Shown: positions 24,680 to 34,881, counted from the first letter of the stretch. The stretch is 64,000 nt of DNA from Allohoeflea poritis (GCF_027889715.1 NZ_JAPJZH010000018.1:1-64000); one strand, 5' to 3'. Program-made: numbers and translations. Notes: a model not told the origin generated them from the sequence alone.

Positions 24680-24688
24680 GGGCCGCTT
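24662..24688 (-). terminator. Intrinsic terminator of gcrA
   Basis: On the minus strand, AAGCGGCCC-TCAG-GGGCCGCTT is a perfect 9-bp stem whose 3' arm ends in a run of seven T. It overlaps the end of the convergent AbrB-family gene and lies 56 bp past the gcrA stop. Confidence 0.88.
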
Positions 24689-24744
24689 CGCAACTGGCGT
24701 CTCGCGGTCGCCCGCCAGCTGCCTTCAATCAGGTCTGAAGCGCT

Positions 24745-25260
24745 TTAGCGCACTCTCTTGCGGTCCGCCGTCGGCTGAAAGGCCAGTTTCGAGTGGTATG
24801 TGCAATAGGGAGAGCCTTCGTCGCAATCGGCTCCACAAAAGTAGAAATCGTCCTGCAGCGGATCGCCGACCGGCCATTTGCAGGTCTTCTCGGTGAGTTC
24901 CGTCAGTGGCAGCTTGCGGAAAATCGGCACCACAACGTCTTCGACAGGCCGTGTGTCGATCTCGGCGACGGCATCGGCAATCACCTCCTGCTTGAGCGCG
25001 GTTGCGCCGCGGGTACGCGGAATCGAACGCGTGGCGCCGCCGCGCGCGGCGTAGCTGCTTCTCGATGCCGTGGAAACCCGTTTCGCGCGTGATGCGGACG
25101 ATCCGCCGGATTTTGCGCGGCCCGGCAGGTTGAGGCGGTGAACCTTGCCGATGACGGCATTTCGGCTGACGCCGCCAAGCTCGGCCGCGATCTGGCTTGC
25201 GCTCAACCCGTCGGCCCAGAGCTTCTTCAGCCTATCGACGCGTTCATCAGTCCAGCTCAT
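24745..25260 (-). CDS. gcrA: Cell-cycle regulator GcrA
   Basis: About 171 residues. GcrA is an alphaproteobacterial transcription factor that binds sigma-70 RNA polymerase and activates promoters carrying CcrM-methylated GANTC. The DNA-binding N-terminus is diagnostic (MSWTDERVDRLKKLW, ASQIAAELGGVSRNAVIGKVHRL). A basic linker and a C-terminal sigma-interacting domain with cysteines (TCKWPVGDP, YFCGADCDEGSPYC) follow. ATG 25260 is preferred over 25266 because the G-rich ribosome site is better spaced. The gcrA/argD/argF/hslO neighbourhood is conserved in the class. Confidence 0.97.
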   Translation of the reverse strand: MSWTDERVDRLKKLWADGLSASQIAAELGGVSRNAVIGKVHRLNLPGRAKSGGSSASRAKRVSTASRSSYAARGGATRSIPRTRGATALKQEVIADAVAEIDTRPVEDVVVPIFRKLPLTELTEKTCKWPVGDPLQDDFYFCGADCDEGSPYCTYHSKLAFQPTADRKRVR

Positions 25261-25353
25261 GGTCATGTACCCCTTTCACCGCATCCGGGGGCGACCGAAT
25301 CCTTCAACGCGTTCCGAAATCATTTCGGAGCCGAAACGTTCTATTTGTCAAAG

Positions 25354-25405
25354 GTCACTAGGTCCGCCGCATGCAGTCCGTAATCTTCCTCTCTAACCTA
25401 GTGAC
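25354..25405. repeat. 10-bp inverted repeat in the gcrA-argD intergenic region
   Basis: GTCACTAGGT (25354-25363) is mirrored exactly by ACCTAGTGAC (25396-25405), with centres 42 bp apart (about four helical turns). The two arms could be paired binding sites for one regulator of the divergent promoters, or a stem in a transcript. The rest of 25261-25692 holds the GANTC cluster and no gene. Confidence 0.5.
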
Positions 25406-25410
25406 AGCAG

Positions 25411-25447
25411 GACTCGGTGACAAGAGTCCGGGGAATCAAGACGATTC
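25411..25447. promoter_or_regulatory. Cluster of four GANTC (CcrM) sites between gcrA and argD
   Basis: GACTC at 25411, GAGTC at 25424, GAATC at 25433 and GATTC at 25443 lie within 37 bp; further sites are GAATC at 25297 and GATTC at 25531. A GANTC is expected about once per 256 bp by chance. The cluster points to methylation-dependent control of gcrA and/or argD during the cell cycle. Confidence 0.7.
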
Positions 25448-25692
25448 CTTTTTTTGCGTTTTCCCCAACTTGACGTGGTTTTCCGCCGGCGCCGGCCAAA
25501 TTCGACCGCAAAGAAGCGGCAGCCTTCCGCGATTCGCGATGGTTGATTGCCGATCGCACACAGTATAAAGATAACGCGACAGCTGCCTTTCACCGGGCAG
25601 CTATTTGTTTTTGGCCGGATGAACCGGCCGGATTGTTCCGAAAATTCGTCCGGCCGCGCAGCAGGAGCTGCGGCTTTTGGGAGTTATGGGTC

Positions 25693-26880
25693 ATGTCGGA
25701 AAATGCGTCGCTTTACAGCACGTATAATCGCATTCCGCTTCGTTTCGAACGCGGCGAGGGCGTCTGGCTGGTTACCGAGGATGGATCGCGTTATCTGGAC
25801 TTCGCCGGCGGCATTGCCGTCACGTCCATGGGGCATGCGCATCCGCATCTGGTCGAGGCTCTGAAGCAGCAGGCCGAACGTCTGTGGCATCTGTCGAACC
25901 TGTACGAGATTCCGGACCAGACCCGGCTGGCCGACAGGCTGACCCGCGCGACCTTTGCCGATCGCGCATTCTTTACCAATTCCGGCGCCGAGGCGCTCGA
26001 GTGCGCCATAAAGACGGCGCGGCGTTTTCACTACGTCAATGGACATGAAGAGCGCATCGACATCATCACCATTGAGGGCGCCTTCCATGGCCGCACGCTG
26101 GCCACCATCGCCGCTGGCGGTCAGGCTAAGTATCTCGAAGGCTTCGGCCCCAAGGCGTCGGGTTTCATCCAGGTGCCGTTCGGCGATATGGATGCGATGC
26201 GCAACGCCGTTGGTGAAACGACGGCGGCCGTGCTTGTCGAGCCGGTGCAGGGCGAGGGCGGCATCCGCGAGCTGCCCGCGCAGTACCTTCGCGATCTGCG
26301 GGCGCTTTGCGACGAAAACGGCGTTCTGCTTGCTCTTGACGAGGTGCAGTGCGGCGTCGGCCGTACCGGCAGGCTGTTTGCCCATGAATGGGCCGGCATC
26401 ACGCCCGATATCATGGCCGTTGCCAAGGGCATTGGCGGGGGCTTTCCCTTTGGCGTGTGCCTGGCGACGGAGGAAGCGGCGAGCGGCATGAACCCGGGCA
26501 CCCACGGAACCACCTATGGCGGTAATCCGTTGGCCATGGCGGTCGGCAATGCCGTGCTTGACGTGCTTCTGGAAGACGGCTTCCTCGAACATGTCCGCGA
26601 CGTCAGCCTGGTTTTCAAACAAGGCCTGGCCGCGATTGCCGACAAGTATCCGGATGTGGTGGAGGAAATTCGCGGCACCGGCCTGATGCTGGGCGTCAAG
26701 TGCAAGGTGCCCAATTCGGAATTCCTCGTCGCCATGCGCGATCAGAACCTGCTCGGCGCGCCGGCCGGCGACAATGTGGTACGCCTCCTGCCGCCGTTGA
26801 CGACAACGGCGGAGGAAGCCCGTGACGGGCTTTCGCGCCTTGATGCCGCCGCCGCGGCCCTGTCCAGCGGCACGTCCTGA
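25693..26880 (+). CDS. argD: Acetylornithine aminotransferase ArgD
   Basis: 396 residues, PLP-dependent class III aminotransferase of arginine biosynthesis (N-acetylglutamate semialdehyde to N-acetylornithine). Motifs: [14 protein letters not shown] for phosphate binding, [15 protein letters not shown] with the PLP-contacting Asp, and the Schiff-base Lys in [16 protein letters not shown] 25693 has GGGAG 9 bp upstream; the longer frame from 25543 reads through the promoter. First gene of argD-argF-hslO, divergent from gcrA. Confidence 0.96.
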   Translation: MSENASLYSTYNRIPLRFERGEGVWLVTEDGSRYLDFAGGIAVTSMGHAHPHLVEALKQQAERLWHLSNLYEIPDQTRLADRLTRATFADRAFFTNSGAEALECAIKTARRFHYVNGHEERIDIITIEGAFHGRTLATIAAGGQAKYLEGFGPKASGFIQVPFGDMDAMRNAVGETTAAVLVEPVQGEGGIRELPAQYLRDLRALCDENGVLLALDEVQCGVGRTGRLFAHEWAGITPDIMAVAKGIGGGFPFGVCLATEEAASGMNPGTHGTTYGGNPLAMAVGNAVLDVLLEDGFLEHVRDVSLVFKQGLAAIADKYPDVVEEIRGTGLMLGVKCKVPNSEFLVAMRDQNLLGAPAGDNVVRLLPPLTTTAEEARDGLSRLDAAAAALSSGTS

Positions 26881-26932
26881 AGGGCCATCGGATCGAAGCG
26901 GCCAGGCACCCGCCCGTACAAGGAAAACTGCA

Positions 26933-27859
26933 ATGACGACACATGACGGTCCCCGTCATTTCCTTGACCTTTCCGCCGTTGCCGGCAGCGAGCTGCGCGA
27001 CATCCTCGACCATGCGCATGAGCGCAAGGCGGCAACCCGCGACGGTACGGCCGACAAGCCGCTGGCCGGCAAGGTGCTGGCGATGATATTCGAGAAACCG
27101 TCGACCAGGACCCGCGTGTCCTTTGATGTCGGCATGCGCCAGCTCGGCGGCGAGACCATTCTCCTGTCCGGCAACGACATGCAGCTCGGCCGTGCGGAAT
27201 CGATCGCCGATACGGCGCGCGTGCTGTCGCGCTATGTCGACGCCGTCATGATCCGCACCACCGACCACGGTCGGCTGATCGAGCTTGCCGAGCATGCCAC
27301 CGTCCCGGTGATCAACGGCCTGACCGACGATACCCATCCCTGCCAGATCATGGCCGATGTCATGACCTTCGAGCAGCACCGCGGCCCGGTCGCCGGCAAG
27401 ACGTTTTCCTGGGTCGGAGACGGCAACAATGTGCTCCATTCGCTGATCGAGGGATCGGCGCGGTTCGGCTATGCCATGAATATCGGCGTGCCCGAGGGCT
27501 CCGAACCCGAAGGCCGCTTCGCGGACTGGGCGCGCGACAATGGCGGCTCCGTCTCGATAACCACGGACCCGGAGAAAGCCGTTGCCGGCACGGACTGCGT
27601 GATTACCGACACATGGGTTTCCATGGGACAGGAGCAGCGCGCGCGCGGCCACAATGTCTTCAGGCCCTACCAGGTCGATGCGAGGCTGATGGCCAAGGCC
27701 GATCCCGATGCGCTGTTCATGCACTGTCTGCCCGCCCATCGCGGCGAGGAGGTGACCGACGAGGTGATCGACGGGCCGCAATCGGTGGTTTTCGACGAGG
27801 CAGAGAACCGGATGCACGCGCAAAAGGCCATCCTTGCCTGGTGCTTCGACCGGCTCTAA
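26933..27859 (+). CDS. argF: Ornithine carbamoyltransferase ArgF
   Basis: 308 residues, forms citrulline from ornithine and carbamoyl phosphate. Carbamoyl-phosphate site [12 protein letters not shown] (about residue 60), HPCQ motif ([11 protein letters not shown]), ornithine-binding segment DTWVSMGQE and the catalytic Cys in [10 protein letters not shown] are all present. ATG 26933 follows AAGGAAAA; an upstream in-frame start at 26822 overlaps argD and is unlikely. Cotranscribed with argD. Confidence 0.97.
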   Translation: MTTHDGPRHFLDLSAVAGSELRDILDHAHERKAATRDGTADKPLAGKVLAMIFEKPSTRTRVSFDVGMRQLGGETILLSGNDMQLGRAESIADTARVLSRYVDAVMIRTTDHGRLIELAEHATVPVINGLTDDTHPCQIMADVMTFEQHRGPVAGKTFSWVGDGNNVLHSLIEGSARFGYAMNIGVPEGSEPEGRFADWARDNGGSVSITTDPEKAVAGTDCVITDTWVSMGQEQRARGHNVFRPYQVDARLMAKADPDALFMHCLPAHRGEEVTDEVIDGPQSVVFDEAENRMHAQKAILAWCFDRL

Positions 27860-27924
27860 CTATGTGCATCGGGCTTTCCGACGGAACCTCCACAGCGCCC
27901 GGTGTTCCAGTAGATTGATACATA

Positions 27925-28914
27925 ATGACTGACGAAATGACTCTTGGAGAGATCGGCTTTGCCGGCGATGATCAGGTTGTGCCGTTTCAGGTCGAGGGCC
28001 TGGACGCGCGCGGCCGTGCCGTGCAGCTCGGGCCGATGCTCGATGCGATCCTGGCGCGCCACGATTATCCCGAGCCGGTCGCAAGGCTGCTGGCCGAGGC
28101 CGTGACCCTGACGGTCCTTCTGGGCACGTCACTCAAATTCACCGGCAAGTTCATTGTCCAGACGCAGGGCGACGGCCCGGTCGACATGCTGGTCGCAGAC
28201 TTCACCACGCCGGACAGCCTGCGCGCCTATGCCCGCTATGACGAGCGCGCACTTGCGGAGGCTGTGGCGCAGGACCTGCTCGAGCCTCAGGATCTGCTTG
28301 GCTCCGGCATCCTTGCGTTCACCATCGACCAGGGCGCCCATATGCAGCGCTACCAGGGCATCGTCGAGCTCAATGGCTCGACGCTCGAGGAAATCGCGCG
28401 CGCCTATTTCCGCCAGTCCGAACAGATACCGACGGAGGTCCGCCTCGCGGCCGCCCAGCTCTACGGGGCAGGCGAAGGCGGCGAGCGCGAGCACCAGTGG
28501 CGCGCCGGCGGTGTCGTCCTGCAGTTCCTGCCGGAATCGCCGGAGCGCATGCGCCAGGCAGATCTTCCGGGCGGCGATCTTCCCGAGGATGTCGAGGAGA
28601 TCGATTTCGAGGAAGATGAGGAATGGCTCGAGGCAAAGGCCCTGATGGAGACGATCGCCGACGATGAACTGGCCGATCCGCAGGTCGGCTCCGAGCGGCT
28701 GTTGTACAGGCTGTTCCACGAGCGCGGCGTGCGTGTTTTCGAACCGGTGGCGGTTCGCGACAGTTGTTCCTGCTCGCGCGACAAGATCAAGGCTGTGCTT
28801 GACGGCCTGGAAAAGGAAGAAATCGCGGAGAGCGTCGAAGACGGCAAAATCTCGGTGAAATGCGAGTTCTGCTCGGCAAATTACACATTCGATCCCTCCG
28901 AGTTCCTGGAATAA
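27925..28914 (+). CDS. hslO: Redox-activated chaperone Hsp33
   Basis: 329 residues. Hsp33 is a holdase switched on by oxidation of a zinc centre. The C-terminal zinc switch is intact: CSC near residue 278 and CEFC near residue 312, followed by the family ending NYTFDPSEF. The N-terminal domain begins with a core typical of the family (PMLDAILARHDYPEPVARLLAEA). An acidic insert (EDVEEIDFEEDEEW) before the zinc domain is characteristic of alphaproteobacterial members. ATG 27925 or 27937 is possible. It lies 65 bp after argF. Confidence 0.95.
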   Translation: MTDEMTLGEIGFAGDDQVVPFQVEGLDARGRAVQLGPMLDAILARHDYPEPVARLLAEAVTLTVLLGTSLKFTGKFIVQTQGDGPVDMLVADFTTPDSLRAYARYDERALAEAVAQDLLEPQDLLGSGILAFTIDQGAHMQRYQGIVELNGSTLEEIARAYFRQSEQIPTEVRLAAAQLYGAGEGGEREHQWRAGGVVLQFLPESPERMRQADLPGGDLPEDVEEIDFEEDEEWLEAKALMETIADDELADPQVGSERLLYRLFHERGVRVFEPVAVRDSCSCSRDKIKAVLDGLEKEEIAESVEDGKISVKCEFCSANYTFDPSEFLE

Positions 28915-29114
28915 CGCCGGCCGGCCTGCACCGATCAGGGCGAAGGAAATATCCTCCGAACGCCGCAGCGGCATGTAAAGTAATGTAAAATACGCGCTCG
29001 ATATCTGGCATTTGGCTGAAAAAGCCGCAAAATGCAGTAAATCTTACGAATCTTTAATTTCTGCATTGGGCCGCTAGATTAGTAGACTGCGTGGGTCGAG
29101 CCGGAGCATCCTGC

Positions 29115-30512
29115 ATGCTGAAATCGTTAGACGAGGAAGGGGCGGCACAAACGCCCGCGGTCGGGGATACGCCCGATCGCCCTCCCGAAAAACGCTCACC
29201 GCTTCTGAGCGGCGGACGCGTCTTGCTTCAGATTGCCCTGATGCTCGTTGTGCTAGGCGGCTCCTACTGGCTGATGAACTGGATCATCGAAACCCAGCCG
29301 GAACGCGGCGCGCGGCCCTTCCGCCCGACCGTTTATCCGGTGGAGACGGTTGCGGTCGAGGCGGTATCAAATCGCCCGCAATTGCTCGTTTACGGTGAAG
29401 TGCAGGCGGCACGTTCGGTGGAACTGCGGCCGCTGGTGAATGGCGAGATCATTGCCGTCAACCCTGAACTCAAGGCCGGTGCGCACGTCTCCGACGGAGA
29501 TGTCCTGCTGGAGATCGATTCATTCCACTACAAGGGTGCGCTTTCCGAGGCGCGCGCCAATCTCGCCCAGGCACGCGCCACCCTCGCCGAAATCGAAGCG
29601 CGCATGACGGCGGAACGGGATCAGCTTCAAGCCGCCGAAATGCAGCTCACGCTGGCGGAAAGCGATCTCAGGCGCGCCGAGCAGCTGGTTGAGAGCGGCG
29701 CGGTGACCGAAAAGCAGGTCGAGGACCGGCGGCTGATCGTTTCCCAGCGCGAGCAGGCGGTCAGCCAGCGGCGCAACAACCAGATCATCGAGGACGCCAA
29801 GCGCGAGCAGCAGATCGCCAGTATCGAGAGCCTGACCTGGAAGGTCCAGCAGGCCGAACGCAATCTGGAATACACGACGCTGCGCGCACCCTTCACCGGG
29901 GTCGTCAACGCCGAGAATGCGGAGCCGGGCCGCTATGTGAGCAGCAGCGATGTCGTCGCCTCGCTCTATGATGACGAGGCGCTCGAGGCACGCTTTACGC
30001 TGACCGACGCCCAATACGGACGCATTTCGACCGACACCGATCCCCTGATCGGTCGCGAGATCAGGGTTGTCTGGGTCGTCGGGCTGAGCAGCTACGAATA
30101 TTCGGGCAGGATTGACCGCATCGCCGCCGAGATCGCCTCGCAGCGCGGCGGCGTCGAGGTCGTGGCGCGTCTTGATCCGAACGGTTCTGCCGTGCAGTTG
30201 CGGCCAGGCGCCTTTGTCGAAATCGACGTGCCTGACCGCACCTACGCCAATTCGTTCCGCCTGCCGGAGACGGCACTGTTCAACGGCAATGAGGTCTTTG
30301 TCGTCGAAGAGGGGAAACTCGCCCGCAGGATTGTCGAGGTCGCGGCCTTCGATGGCGAGGATGTCATTATCAAGGGCGGATTGCAGTCTGGCGACGTCGT
30401 CATGACGACCCATCTGACGCAGGCCGATGACGGCGTCCAGGTCAGGGAGCCCGGCGTGCGTCCGGCGCGCCCGAGCGGCGGCGTGGCCGGCCAACGCACC
30501 CAGGGAAGCTGA
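29115..30512 (+). CDS. RND efflux periplasmic adaptor (membrane fusion protein)
   Basis: 465 residues from ATG 29115 (GGAG 9 bp upstream; GTG 29091 is the alternative). A cytoplasmic N-terminus and one transmembrane helix (about 38-60) precede a biotinyl-lipoyl half (LRPLVNGEIIAVNPELKAGAHVSDGD), a long coiled-coil hairpin (about 140-255, Glu/Arg/Gln-rich), the second lipoyl half (LRAPFTGVVNAENAEPGRYV) and beta-barrel domains. The membrane-anchored form without a lipobox fits the HlyD/AcrA-like group. It starts an operon with the RND transporter 2 bp downstream. No outer-membrane channel gene is present. Confidence 0.93.
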   Translation: MLKSLDEEGAAQTPAVGDTPDRPPEKRSPLLSGGRVLLQIALMLVVLGGSYWLMNWIIETQPERGARPFRPTVYPVETVAVEAVSNRPQLLVYGEVQAARSVELRPLVNGEIIAVNPELKAGAHVSDGDVLLEIDSFHYKGALSEARANLAQARATLAEIEARMTAERDQLQAAEMQLTLAESDLRRAEQLVESGAVTEKQVEDRRLIVSQREQAVSQRRNNQIIEDAKREQQIASIESLTWKVQQAERNLEYTTLRAPFTGVVNAENAEPGRYVSSSDVVASLYDDEALEARFTLTDAQYGRISTDTDPLIGREIRVVWVVGLSSYEYSGRIDRIAAEIASQRGGVEVVARLDPNGSAVQLRPGAFVEIDVPDRTYANSFRLPETALFNGNEVFVVEEGKLARRIVEVAAFDGEDVIIKGGLQSGDVVMTTHLTQADDGVQVREPGVRPARPSGGVAGQRTQGS

Positions 30513-30514
30513 GC

Positions 30515-33500
30515 ATGGCCGAGCGCGGTGTACGCCAGGCAATCGAGAACGCGGCGGAGGATCTGCGCGGTTCCGGCGGCTTGGTGCGCACCTTCATTCG
30601 CCATCCGAATGCGGCCAATCTGCTGATGATGCTGATGATCCTGCTCGGCGTCTTCAGTATCCTGCAGATCAACACGCAGTTTTTTCCTTCTGTCGACCGG
30701 CCCCGCATCGACATATCCTTGAGCTGGTCCGGCGCGAGCGCCGAGGACATCGAGGCCAACCTTCTCGCCGTCATCGAGCCGGAAGTGCGCTTTGTGGAAG
30801 GGGTCGATGTCATGACATCGACCGCGCGCGAGGGCTCGGGCTCGATCCGCCTGGAGTTCGAGGACGGCTCGGACATGCAAAAGGCCCTGTCAGACGTGGA
30901 AGCCGCGGTAACGGGCGTTTCCACCCTCCCGGATGATGCGGATACGCCCTCCGTTTCGAAAGCCAGTTTCTTCGACCGTATCGCCAGCCTATCCGTCGGC
31001 GGATCGGCGCCCGAGGCCATCAAGCGCGAATGGGCCAAGCACATTCGCGACGAACTGATCGCGCGCGGCATCGACAAGATCGACTTTACGGCCTTGCGCG
31101 ACCGGGAAATCCGTATCGATATTCCCGAACGCGAGCTGCGGCGCCTCGGCCTGACGATCAATGATGTGTCGCGGTCGGTCGCCGACAACAGCAGCGACCT
31201 TCCATCCGGCACGCTCGAAGGTGCTGTGGAGCGGCAACTTCGATCCCTTGCCGATGCCGAAAGCCCGCAGACACTCGGAAACATAGAGGTCGTTTCCTTC
31301 GCGTCCGGCGAGAAGGTCCGCATCAAGGACATTGCGGACGTGTCGAACGGTTTCGACACGTCGGAAACGCGTGGTTTCACGGGCGGCAATGTGGCGATCG
31401 AGATCGACGTGCGCCGCGCCGCGACGGCGGACACGCTTCGCACGGCGCGCATATTGAATGAGTATCTGGAGGAGTTGCGGCCGCAACTGCCGCACAATAT
31501 CGAGATCAAGACCTATGAGGTCTCGTCCGACAGGTTGCTTGAGCGCATCATGCTGCTTGTCAAGAATGGCCTGGGCGGGCTGGTGCTCGTTGTCGTTATT
31601 CTGTTTCTTTTCCTTGATGCGCGCATCGCCTTCTGGGTTGCCGCCGGCATTCCGGTGGCATTGCTCGCCACGGTCGGCTTCATGTTCATATCAGGCCAGA
31701 CGATAAACATGATCTCGCTCTTCGGGCTGATCATGATGCTCGGCATCATCGTCGATGATGCCATCGTCGTCGGAGAACACACCTATACGCGCCTGCAGAT
31801 GGGCGACGATCCGATGACGGCGGCCGAAAACGGCGTCGCGATGATGATCAAGCCGGTCCTCGCCGCGATGACCACGACGATCGCGGCCTTTGCGCCGATG
31901 CTGCTGATCAGCGACACGATCGGCCAGATTATGGGCGTTCTGCCGCTCGTCGCCATGGCGGTCATCGTTGCCAGCCTGCTTGAGTGTTTCTACGTGCTGC
32001 CGGGCCATCTGGCCCATGCGCTTGAACGGCAGCGCGGTCCGCGCTGGTCCTATTGGCGCCAGTTCTTCTTCGCCTTCGTCGCGGTTTTCGTGATGACGGT
32101 CGCGACCGCACCCTATTCTCCGCTCATGGACCGGGCGTCCGACGGCTCCGCCATCGGCAACTGGTTGACGGGCTTCCGGGATCTTCCATTGCCCCTTCGC
32201 CTCATACTGGTTGCCGGCTGCGCGCTGGTTGTCGCGATGGTGATCGAATATCTGATCCTCGGCCTGCGCCGGACCTTCGCGTCCAGATCCGCAGCGCAGT
32301 CGTCGGATGTGTCTCTTCATCAGCGCGGATTCAGGGGCTGGTTCGACCGCAATTTCAGTCGGTTCCGGGATGGGCCCTTCAACGCGCTGGTAACGCTCTC
32401 CTTCCGTTGGCGCTACGTGACCGTGTCGATCGCCATCGGGCTGGCCCTGGTTCTTGCCATAGGCCTGATGCAGGGCAAGCGGGTCGAGTTCGTCTTCTTC
32501 CCGTCGCCGGAGGCCGAAAACATTCGCGGCAATATCAGTTTCATTGCCGGTTTGCCGGAGGAAGACGCGATCAAGGCGATCGAGAAGGTCGAGGAAGCAT
32601 TCCGCAAGGCCGAGCAGGAACTGACCGGCGGTGAGGAGGCGCTTGCAGAATCCATCTTCGTGATGTTCTCCAAGGCGAGCCGTTTCGGCGGAACCAGCGC
32701 CACCATCAAGGTGCAACTCACCTCCTCGGAGACACGGACCGTGCGTACACCGGACATCGTACGGGCCTGGCGGCAGGCCGTCCCCGATGTCGCGGGCGTG
32801 TCGCGGTTTTCGATCTTCCAGTCGCGCGGCGGACCGCCGGGACGCGATATCGATATCGAGTTGCGCGGCGACCGGATTGCAGATTTGAAAGCCGCCGCCA
32901 CAGAAATGATCCCGATCCTTGGTTCGATATCGGGCGTTTCGGGCGCCGATGACAACCTGCCTTACGGCAAGCCGGAACTGGTGGTCGAAATGCTGCCGCG
33001 CGGCGCGGCCCTCGGCTTCACGGCGGACGATATCGGCCGGCAGCTCCGCAATGCATTCGACGGCCAGATCCCGTTCCGATTTGCCCGCGGCGACGACGAG
33101 GTAACGGTGCGGGTCTCCCAGATCATGCGCGTCGGCGGAACCGCGGCGCTGCGCAATTTCGAACTGCGCAGCCCGACCGGCGATTTCGTGCCGCTGACGG
33201 AGGTCGCTCGCCTGACCGAGCGTCAGGGCTTTGCCTATATCTCGCGCAAGGACGGCAAGACCAAGATCTCGGTGACCGGCGATATCGACAATGAGGTCAA
33301 TACGACCGACGGTGTCATAGAGGAGCTGGAAGCCTCCGGTGTCATCGCCCAGATCGCCGCGCGTTACGGTATCGACTACCGCTATGGCGGCCGCTCCGAG
33401 GAGCAGAAAAACGCCTTTGCCGATCTGCGCCTTGGAATGATCGTCGCCCTTTCGGTGATCTACATCATCCTTGCCTGGGTCTTTGCGAGCTACGCGCGCC

Positions 33501-33955
33501 CGCTCGCCGTGATGCTGATCATCCCGTTCGGCGTGGTCGGTGCCGTGTTCGGCCACTGGGTCATGGGTTTCCAGCTCACCATCCTGTCCTGGATCGGCCT
33601 GCTTGGCCTGTCGGGCATTCTCGTCAATGATTCGATCATCCTGGTAACCCGCCTCGAAGAGCGCCTGCGCCAGGGCGAGGATTTGGTGTCGGCCGCGACC
33701 GGCGCGAGCCGTGACCGGCTGCGCGCCGTTCTTCTGACGTCGCTGACCACGATCGGCGGGCTTCTGCCGCTGCTGTTCGAGACCAGCCTGCAGGCGCAGT
33801 TCCTGATGCCGATGGCCATCACCATCGTCTTCGGCCTTGCCATGGCGACGCTGCTGGTGCTGTTCCTTGTGCCGGCGCTGATGGGCATCGGCAGCGACAT
33901 TCGCAGTGCATTCGTCGCCATATTCGGTCACCAGCCGCGCACCGATTCCGCCTGA
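30515..33955 (+). CDS. RND-family efflux transporter permease
   Basis: 1146 residues, AcrB/MMPL-type inner-membrane pump with twelve transmembrane helices and two large periplasmic loops. The proton-relay Asp pair lies in TM4 (GIIVDDAIVVGEHT). The second half shows GLSGILVNDSIILVTRLEER. A stretch of about 150 residues between TM6 and TM7 (SYWRQFFFAFVAVFV, then VAGCALVVAMVIEYLILGL) contains extra hydrophobic segments, making it longer than AcrB (about 1050). Such extended RNDs are frequent in marine Rhizobiales. The substrate is unknown. Confidence 0.93.
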   Translation: MAERGVRQAIENAAEDLRGSGGLVRTFIRHPNAANLLMMLMILLGVFSILQINTQFFPSVDRPRIDISLSWSGASAEDIEANLLAVIEPEVRFVEGVDVMTSTAREGSGSIRLEFEDGSDMQKALSDVEAAVTGVSTLPDDADTPSVSKASFFDRIASLSVGGSAPEAIKREWAKHIRDELIARGIDKIDFTALRDREIRIDIPERELRRLGLTINDVSRSVADNSSDLPSGTLEGAVERQLRSLADAESPQTLGNIEVVSFASGEKVRIKDIADVSNGFDTSETRGFTGGNVAIEIDVRRAATADTLRTARILNEYLEELRPQLPHNIEIKTYEVSSDRLLERIMLLVKNGLGGLVLVVVILFLFLDARIAFWVAAGIPVALLATVGFMFISGQTINMISLFGLIMMLGIIVDDAIVVGEHTYTRLQMGDDPMTAAENGVAMMIKPVLAAMTTTIAAFAPMLLISDTIGQIMGVLPLVAMAVIVASLLECFYVLPGHLAHALERQRGPRWSYWRQFFFAFVAVFVMTVATAPYSPLMDRASDGSAIGNWLTGFRDLPLPLRLILVAGCALVVAMVIEYLILGLRRTFASRSAAQSSDVSLHQRGFRGWFDRNFSRFRDGPFNALVTLSFRWRYVTVSIAIGLALVLAIGLMQGKRVEFVFFPSPEAENIRGNISFIAGLPEEDAIKAIEKVEEAFRKAEQELTGGEEALAESIFVMFSKASRFGGTSATIKVQLTSSETRTVRTPDIVRAWRQAVPDVAGVSRFSIFQSRGGPPGRDIDIELRGDRIADLKAAATEMIPILGSISGVSGADDNLPYGKPELVVEMLPRGAALGFTADDIGRQLRNAFDGQIPFRFARGDDEVTVRVSQIMRVGGTAALRNFELRSPTGDFVPLTEVARLTERQGFAYISRKDGKTKISVTGDIDNEVNTTDGVIEELEASGVIAQIAARYGIDYRYGGRSEEQKNAFADLRLGMIVALSVIYIILAWVFASYARPLAVMLIIPFGVVGAVFGHWVMGFQLTILSWIGLLGLSGILVNDSIILVTRLEERLRQGEDLVSAATGASRDRLRAVLLTSLTTIGGLLPLLFETSLQAQFLMPMAITIVFGLAMATLLVLFLVPALMGIGSDIRSAFVAIFGHQPRTDSA

Positions 33956-34048
33956 ACGGGCTTTCGCATCTGCAGTTCGAAGGGCGCTTGTAACGAATCG
34001 CGTTTCTTGGCATCGGTGATTGTCCGTCAGCGCGCAGAGGAACGATCG

Positions 34049-34858
34049 ATGCAAGGTCGAATCGAGAAGCTTTTCACCTATCCGATAAAGGGGCTCAGCC
34101 CGCAGTCGCTCGAAGGCGCGGACCTGGCCGCCGGCCAGGGCTTTCCGGGCGACCGGCTTTTCGGCTTTGCCAAAGCAAATGGCGGATTTGACCAGAATGA
34201 TCCCAAACCGCTGCCGAAGACCAGTTTTGTGGTCCTGATGCAGCACGCACGGCTTGCGGGCCTGGCGACCGGATTTGACGAGACGACCCGCATTTTGACG
34301 GTGGAAATGGACGGACGAACGATGCGCTACGATCTCGGATCGGAGGCGGGCCGGAAAGATGCGGCCGACCTGCTGTCACAAGAGCTCGATCTTCCCGGGG
34401 ATGAACGGCCGCAATTCGTTGAAGGCTCGCCGCACCGCTTCACGGATGTGTCCGTGGTCTCGGAAACCCTGATGAACGCCGTTTCGCTGATCAATCTCGA
34501 TTCGGTCGAGGAATTCGCGGACCGTGTTGAAACCCCGGTCGATCCGCTGCGCTTTCGAGCCAACATCTATTTTCGCGGCTGGCCGGCATTTTCCGAACTG
34601 GACCTTGTCGGCCGCGACATCCAGATCGGATCTTCAATTTTAAGGGTTTTGAAACGCACCCAGCGCTGCGCGGCGACGGAAGTCAATCCGCAATCGGCCG
34701 AGCGAGACCTGCGCGTACCGTTCCTTCTGCGCAAGCACTATGGCCATCTGGACATGGGCATTTATGCCGAGGTGGTGCAGGGCGGTTCAATGGAGCCGGG
34801 TAGCCGGATCCTGACCTTGAAGCCGCGGGCCGGCGACAGCATCGCCGATCTTTTCTGA
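34049..34858 (+). CDS. MOSC-domain protein
   Basis: 269 residues. An N-terminal MOSC_N beta-barrel (IEKLFTYPIKGLSPQ) precedes a MOSC domain with the conserved cysteine in LKRTQRCAATEVNP, predicted to bind a sulfur or molybdenum cofactor carrier as in YcbX/MOCS3-C relatives. ATG 34049 follows AGAGGAA, and the upstream ATG 34007 lacks a ribosome site. No molybdenum genes are adjacent, so the cofactor role is family inference. Confidence 0.88.
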   Translation: MQGRIEKLFTYPIKGLSPQSLEGADLAAGQGFPGDRLFGFAKANGGFDQNDPKPLPKTSFVVLMQHARLAGLATGFDETTRILTVEMDGRTMRYDLGSEAGRKDAADLLSQELDLPGDERPQFVEGSPHRFTDVSVVSETLMNAVSLINLDSVEEFADRVETPVDPLRFRANIYFRGWPAFSELDLVGRDIQIGSSILRVLKRTQRCAATEVNPQSAERDLRVPFLLRKHYGHLDMGIYAEVVQGGSMEPGSRILTLKPRAGDSIADLF

Positions 34859-34881
34859 AGCAGTTGATCGCCAGCCGGGGT

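Noticed and set aside
31691-34246. 851-codon open frame on the minus strand opposite the RND transporter
   Set aside because: It is a shadow of a high-GC coding region. Its protein is rich in His/Arg/Gln with no domain, while the plus strand encodes an unmistakable RND pump.
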